This document shows positions 61,119 to 64,000 of a stretch of 64,000 nucleotides of DNA, piece by piece (positions within the stretch are counted from its first letter, which is position 1; every line of letters begins with the position of its first letter). Origin of the DNA: a virus; the IMG/VR virus record IMGVR_UViG_3300035670_009638, positions 1-64,000 of that record; one strand, written 5' to 3'. The translations under genes and the position numbers were made by a program. Under the pieces are notes generated by a model, which was not told the DNA's origin, made no database searches, and saw only the letters and a list, made by a program, of their open reading frames with translations.

Positions 61119-62873
61119 CTAGAAGACTATGTTTTCAACTGTAATTTCTTCTTCAACATCGCCAGACTCATTTCTCTGACAGTCTTCTAATATAATTCTA
61201 GGAGTTTTTCGACCACTCCAGTTGTTTTCTCCTGGTATTCCTACGAAATCCATTGTTATATATTGATCGAAATTATGAGTCAAACTTTCGAATAATCCAT
61301 GGGGCGCTGAGAACATTACAAATTCAACCCCATTTTCGAAGAAGGTGAGCATTGAGCCTCGTTGTCTAATGAAATCTTTTCTCACCTTAATTCCAGTAAA
61401 GGCGAAAAGGGGATCATGAACCTTTCCACCAAATAGGTGTTTATTTTCATTTACTTCGATAATAGGTTGCTTATCAACTTTTCCTTTTACATGCAAATCC
61501 ACTTCATATACAAACTTGGGAGGCTCCACTTCATGCGCTTTATTTTTGAAATCTTCAAAATTCTCTTCAAAGATTGATATACCAAAAGCATTAGCATGTC
61601 CTTGTGCAAACTCTACTAATTCTGTTTCTTGGCACCAATCTTTGAGAGAAGGTAAGACTTTTTCATATCCTCGTCCAGAACCAACGTATTTACCGTTTTT
61701 ATCTTCATCATTCTTAATATAATGAACTAGAATAACAGGCTTTTGAAGTTTTCTTGCAAGTTTATTAGCAACTAAACCAGTTATTGAACCTTCATCAGAG
61801 TTAGGAACAATTCCAATTGCAATTCCACCAGTTGAATCAATTGTCTTTTCAATTTCTGCGTTTATTTTCTTTACCAAAGATGCTTGTCTATTTTTTACTC
61901 GTTTACAAGCATCGTGAGCATATTCATAAAGATTTTGATTAACTGTGATTTTATCAAACTTTCCAGTTTTCTTGTTTTTCTTTCTCTTTTCAACCACCCA
62001 TACTTCATCTGAACCAATTCCATTTAATGCTCTAAAAAGTAATTCTTTCTCTTCCACCGTTCCAACTCGAACAACAGCATTAATTAAAGGAATTATAGAG
62101 AATGACAAATCTTTGGGGGCAACGCTTTCAATATCATCAAAAGAATCTTCAAGAACTAACTTTATAAATGGATTATTGATATTTCTCAATCCTTTAAAAA
62201 CTAAGTTCCTTACTTCATTTTCACTAATATCTGAGGCATCTCCAACTTGTCCGATTGCTACTAAATCATAAAGATCTTCAGTGTTAGCAGTTTTTAAGAA
62301 GGTGTCCATAGCTTGGCAAAATTTAAAAGCCATACCAGCACCAACTAAGTTTCTATTTGTTTCTTCATTATGGGAAAGTTGGTTGTTTATTAGAATTCCA
62401 AAACGAGGCTCTTTTTCAACTTCGTGATGGTCAACAATTACAATATCAATACCCATATGATAAATTCTTTCAATTCCTAAAGAATCGTTGGATGCCGCAT
62501 CTGGAATAATGACTAAATCTATACTAGAATCAGCAATCTGCTCTAGAATTTTTTCTGTTAATCCATGAGCTTTGCTATCATGAAGGAAGTAAGAAATTTT
62601 ACTTTCAGGATTTAACTTTTTAAGATATTGATAGATTATAGTGGCTGAAGAAAAACCATCAGCATCTGGGTCAACCAATATTCCAATATGATTTTCAACC
62701 ACCATATGAGCTAGAGTTATTTCTGCGCCTTCTTTCATGTTGGTCAATTTCATTGCATCCAAATCATCTTTATCGTTAGGATTAAAGAATAAATCAATAT
62801 CTTCAATATTCCTATTTCTGAGGATTGTCGAGATTATATCTCCGTCATACTTACCAATTTGTTTAATTTTCAT
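61119..62873 (-). CDS. recJ: RecJ-like single-strand exonuclease
   Basis: 584 residues. DHH-family motifs: V-D-P-D-A-D-G-F-S-S (67-76; D68, D70, D72) and V-D-H-H (147-150), with P-D-A-A-S-N-D between. A DHHA1 module follows (G-S-G-R-G-Y-E and A-Q-G-H-A-N-A-F-G around 390-430). RecJ digests 5' ends of single strands in recombination and repair; DHH relatives can also act on short oligonucleotides. Length is normal. GAGGAGGAAACATA precedes the ATG, with an N16-type promoter just upstream. Confidence 0.9.
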   Translation of the reverse strand: MKIKQIGKYDGDIISTILRNRNIEDIDLFFNPNDKDDLDAMKLTNMKEGAEITLAHMVVENHIGILVDPDADGFSSATIIYQYLKKLNPESKISYFLHDSKAHGLTEKILEQIADSSIDLVIIPDAASNDSLGIERIYHMGIDIVIVDHHEVEKEPRFGILINNQLSHNEETNRNLVGAGMAFKFCQAMDTFLKTANTEDLYDLVAIGQVGDASDISENEVRNLVFKGLRNINNPFIKLVLEDSFDDIESVAPKDLSFSIIPLINAVVRVGTVEEKELLFRALNGIGSDEVWVVEKRKKNKKTGKFDKITVNQNLYEYAHDACKRVKNRQASLVKKINAEIEKTIDSTGGIAIGIVPNSDEGSITGLVANKLARKLQKPVILVHYIKNDEDKNGKYVGSGRGYEKVLPSLKDWCQETELVEFAQGHANAFGISIFEENFEDFKNKAHEVEPPKFVYEVDLHVKGKVDKQPIIEVNENKHLFGGKVHDPLFAFTGIKVRKDFIRQRGSMLTFFENGVEFVMFSAPHGLFESLTHNFDQYITMDFVGIPGENNWSGRKTPRIILEDCQRNESGDVEEEITVENIVF

Positions 62874-62908
62874 TATGTTTCCTCCTCATAAGTTTTCGCT
62901 TCTTTGTA

Positions 62909-62936
62909 TTTATATCTGCTTTAGAGGAAACGTAAA
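62909..62936 (-). promoter_or_regulatory. N16-type phage promoter of recJ
   Basis: Minus sense TTTACGTTTCC...GCAGATATAAATACAAAG. Its -35 begins on the base right after the primase stop codon. Confidence 0.75.
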
Positions 62937-63977
62937 TCAAACTACTATTCTTTGTTCGAATAGTTTTGAGAACACTTTTAAGCCTTTATCAGTAGGTGAA
63001 TCCTTTAAATCTAGAAGTCCTTCGGTGTCCCGGATAACTGAAGTTCTGTAATAAGGAGATAACTTGTCGATAAAGACATTCGTTATTTTTTGTGCATAGA
63101 ATTTTTCTTCAGGAGATCCAACTTCTTCAAACTCTTTATCAAGAGCTATAATAACCTCATCAACGTTCAAAGTTTTTAATATATCTAGTTGATGATAAGT
63201 CATGTTACTTCCACTTAAACAAACACCAATAGACATATCTGGAAGCATTGTGTCTAATTGAAGAACAGATTTTTCAGACTCGAATAATATTACTGTTTTG
63301 CATTGTTCTATGCTTTCTTTGGTGACATTTAGGCCGTATAATGCTGCCCCTGTGGGGTGTTTTAATACTTCTTTCTTCCAATAAACAGGCATATACTTCT
63401 TTCCATCTTCAACTAATTCTGGATTAAGATTTCTTGCTCGAACTCCAATTAAATTACCATCAATATCATAATGAGGAATAATAATTTGATTATCCGAAAT
63501 TGAGAACTTAATACCAAACTTTTTCATTGAAGAAACGCTTATTCCATCGTCAATCCAAGATTGATGGTATAAATTCCAATAAGAATTCAAAATATTTTTG
63601 TTCAATTTCTTTAAATTAATTTTTTCTTTTTGCTTCTTAAATTTCTGAAAGAACGAAGTATCTATTCTATCACTTTCAGCAAATCCACCTTGATAAGAAA
63701 TGCCAAACTTCATACACACATATTTAAAAGAATTATAGAAATCTAAGTCCATAACTCTGCCTACTAAGCCATAAATATCCATGGACCCACAGCTATCTGT
63801 GAAGCATCTAAACATTCTTGAGTCTCCAAAGTATATAAGTTTATGTTTATGGCCACTATGGCAAATCGTTTTACAATGTATGTTGTTTCCCATTCTTTGA
63901 GGTTCGGCACCAAGATCATTAAGAAGACTAATGAGATCGTTATCACTTAGTATTTGTTTTACTTCATTAGCATCCAA
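62937..63977 (-). CDS. dnaG: DnaG-type DNA primase
   Basis: 346 residues, shorter than host DnaG (about 600) because the C-terminal helicase-binding domain is missing. Zinc finger of the CHC2 type: C35/C39, H40/H43, C58, C63. The TOPRIM part shows V-I-L-F-E-S-E-K-S-V (glutamate) and V-I-I-A-L-D-K-E-F (aspartate). It makes RNA primers for the phage DnaE-type polymerase, which RNase H later removes. It starts with TTG, preceded by GAGGTGACTAGGG; the frame has a stop just upstream, so no longer form is possible. Confidence 0.9.
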   Translation of the reverse strand: MDANEVKQILSDNDLISLLNDLGAEPQRMGNNIHCKTICHSGHKHKLIYFGDSRMFRCFTDSCGSMDIYGLVGRVMDLDFYNSFKYVCMKFGISYQGGFAESDRIDTSFFQKFKKQKEKINLKKLNKNILNSYWNLYHQSWIDDGISVSSMKKFGIKFSISDNQIIIPHYDIDGNLIGVRARNLNPELVEDGKKYMPVYWKKEVLKHPTGAALYGLNVTKESIEQCKTVILFESEKSVLQLDTMLPDMSIGVCLSGSNMTYHQLDILKTLNVDEVIIALDKEFEEVGSPEEKFYAQKITNVFIDKLSPYYRTSVIRDTEGLLDLKDSPTDKGLKVFSKLFEQRIVV

Positions 63978-63979
63978 CC

Positions 63980-64000
63980 CTAGTCACCTCGTTCAATTTT
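63980..64000 (-). CDS. Possible end of an upstream gene
   Basis: One frame reads K-I-E-R-G-D then TAG immediately before the primase ribosome site. A helicase gene would be expected here, but only seven codons are visible. Confidence 0.3.
   Translation of the reverse strand, partial: KIERGD

Noticed and set aside
1-64000. CRISPR arrays, rRNA, insertion sequences
   Set aside because: No regularly spaced repeat-spacer units, no rRNA-like blocks and no transposase or terminal inverted repeats were seen.

Overview
This window is part of the genome of a tailed phage (siphovirus type, HK97-fold capsid) of a low-GC Gram-positive host, most likely a Bacillus-group bacterium. Grounds: strong AT bias, AGGAGG ribosome sites about nine bases before ATG or TTG starts, sigma-A-like promoters, a P27/HK97-type packaging and capsid set, TP901/SPP1-type tail proteins, an amidase with LysM repeats, and a MerR-HTH protein resembling Bacillus RacA. 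I recognise families and do not claim a named phage.

Layout. 1-2.6 kb holds small minus-strand genes and about 1.4 kb of gene-free, hairpin-rich DNA. 2.7-29.1 kb is the plus-strand late region: small zinc protein, HNH nuclease, terS, tRNA-Trp, terL, portal, protease/scaffold, capsid, connector proteins, major tail protein, a broken GIY-YIG gene, G/GT frameshift chaperones, tape measure, Dit, a giant tail-tip protein, an S74 fibre, holin candidates and a LysM amidase. Two copies of a distinctive promoter-like motif head its two halves. A tyrosine recombinase (29.2-30.2 kb) faces the minus-strand genes across a shared terminator hairpin.

30.2-64 kb is almost all minus strand: RadC, an ArdC-like zincin, both subunits of a type II topoisomerase, a replication-initiator-like protein with internal repeats, thymidine kinase, an amidoligase plus gamma-glutamylcyclotransferase-like pair, an actin-like ParM with ParR, a sigma factor, RusA, guanylate kinase, Nudix, dUTPase, a DnaE-type polymerase, ThyX, a nitroreductase, RNase H, a GIY-YIG/kinase fusion, a glycosyltransferase, an HD nucleotidase, an interrupted thioredoxin, a deoxyribosyltransferase, RecJ and a DnaG-type primase. 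The single plus-strand gene here, at 60.5 kb, encodes a RacA-like protein surrounded by copies of a GTTATAAC/GTTATGAC motif.

How it fits together. The minus half makes nucleotides and replicates, relaxes, repairs and segregates DNA; the plus half packages DNA, builds virions and lyses the host. Recombinase, ParMR and the RacA-like protein together suggest the element can persist in cells as well as grow lytically. Transcription appears organised by three promoter families: TTTACG/TGTACR-N17-TATAAT (host type), a very uniform TTTACR-N16-TATAAA type with CAGA before the -10 (eleven copies), and TGTCTA-N16-TATATW (late, two copies). The least explained parts are non-coding: the 0.6-2.0 kb region, the leader of the initiator gene with possible antisense transcripts (40.4-40.6 kb), and the region upstream of the sigma factor with GAAC-N4-GTTC boxes and three look-alike stem-loops.
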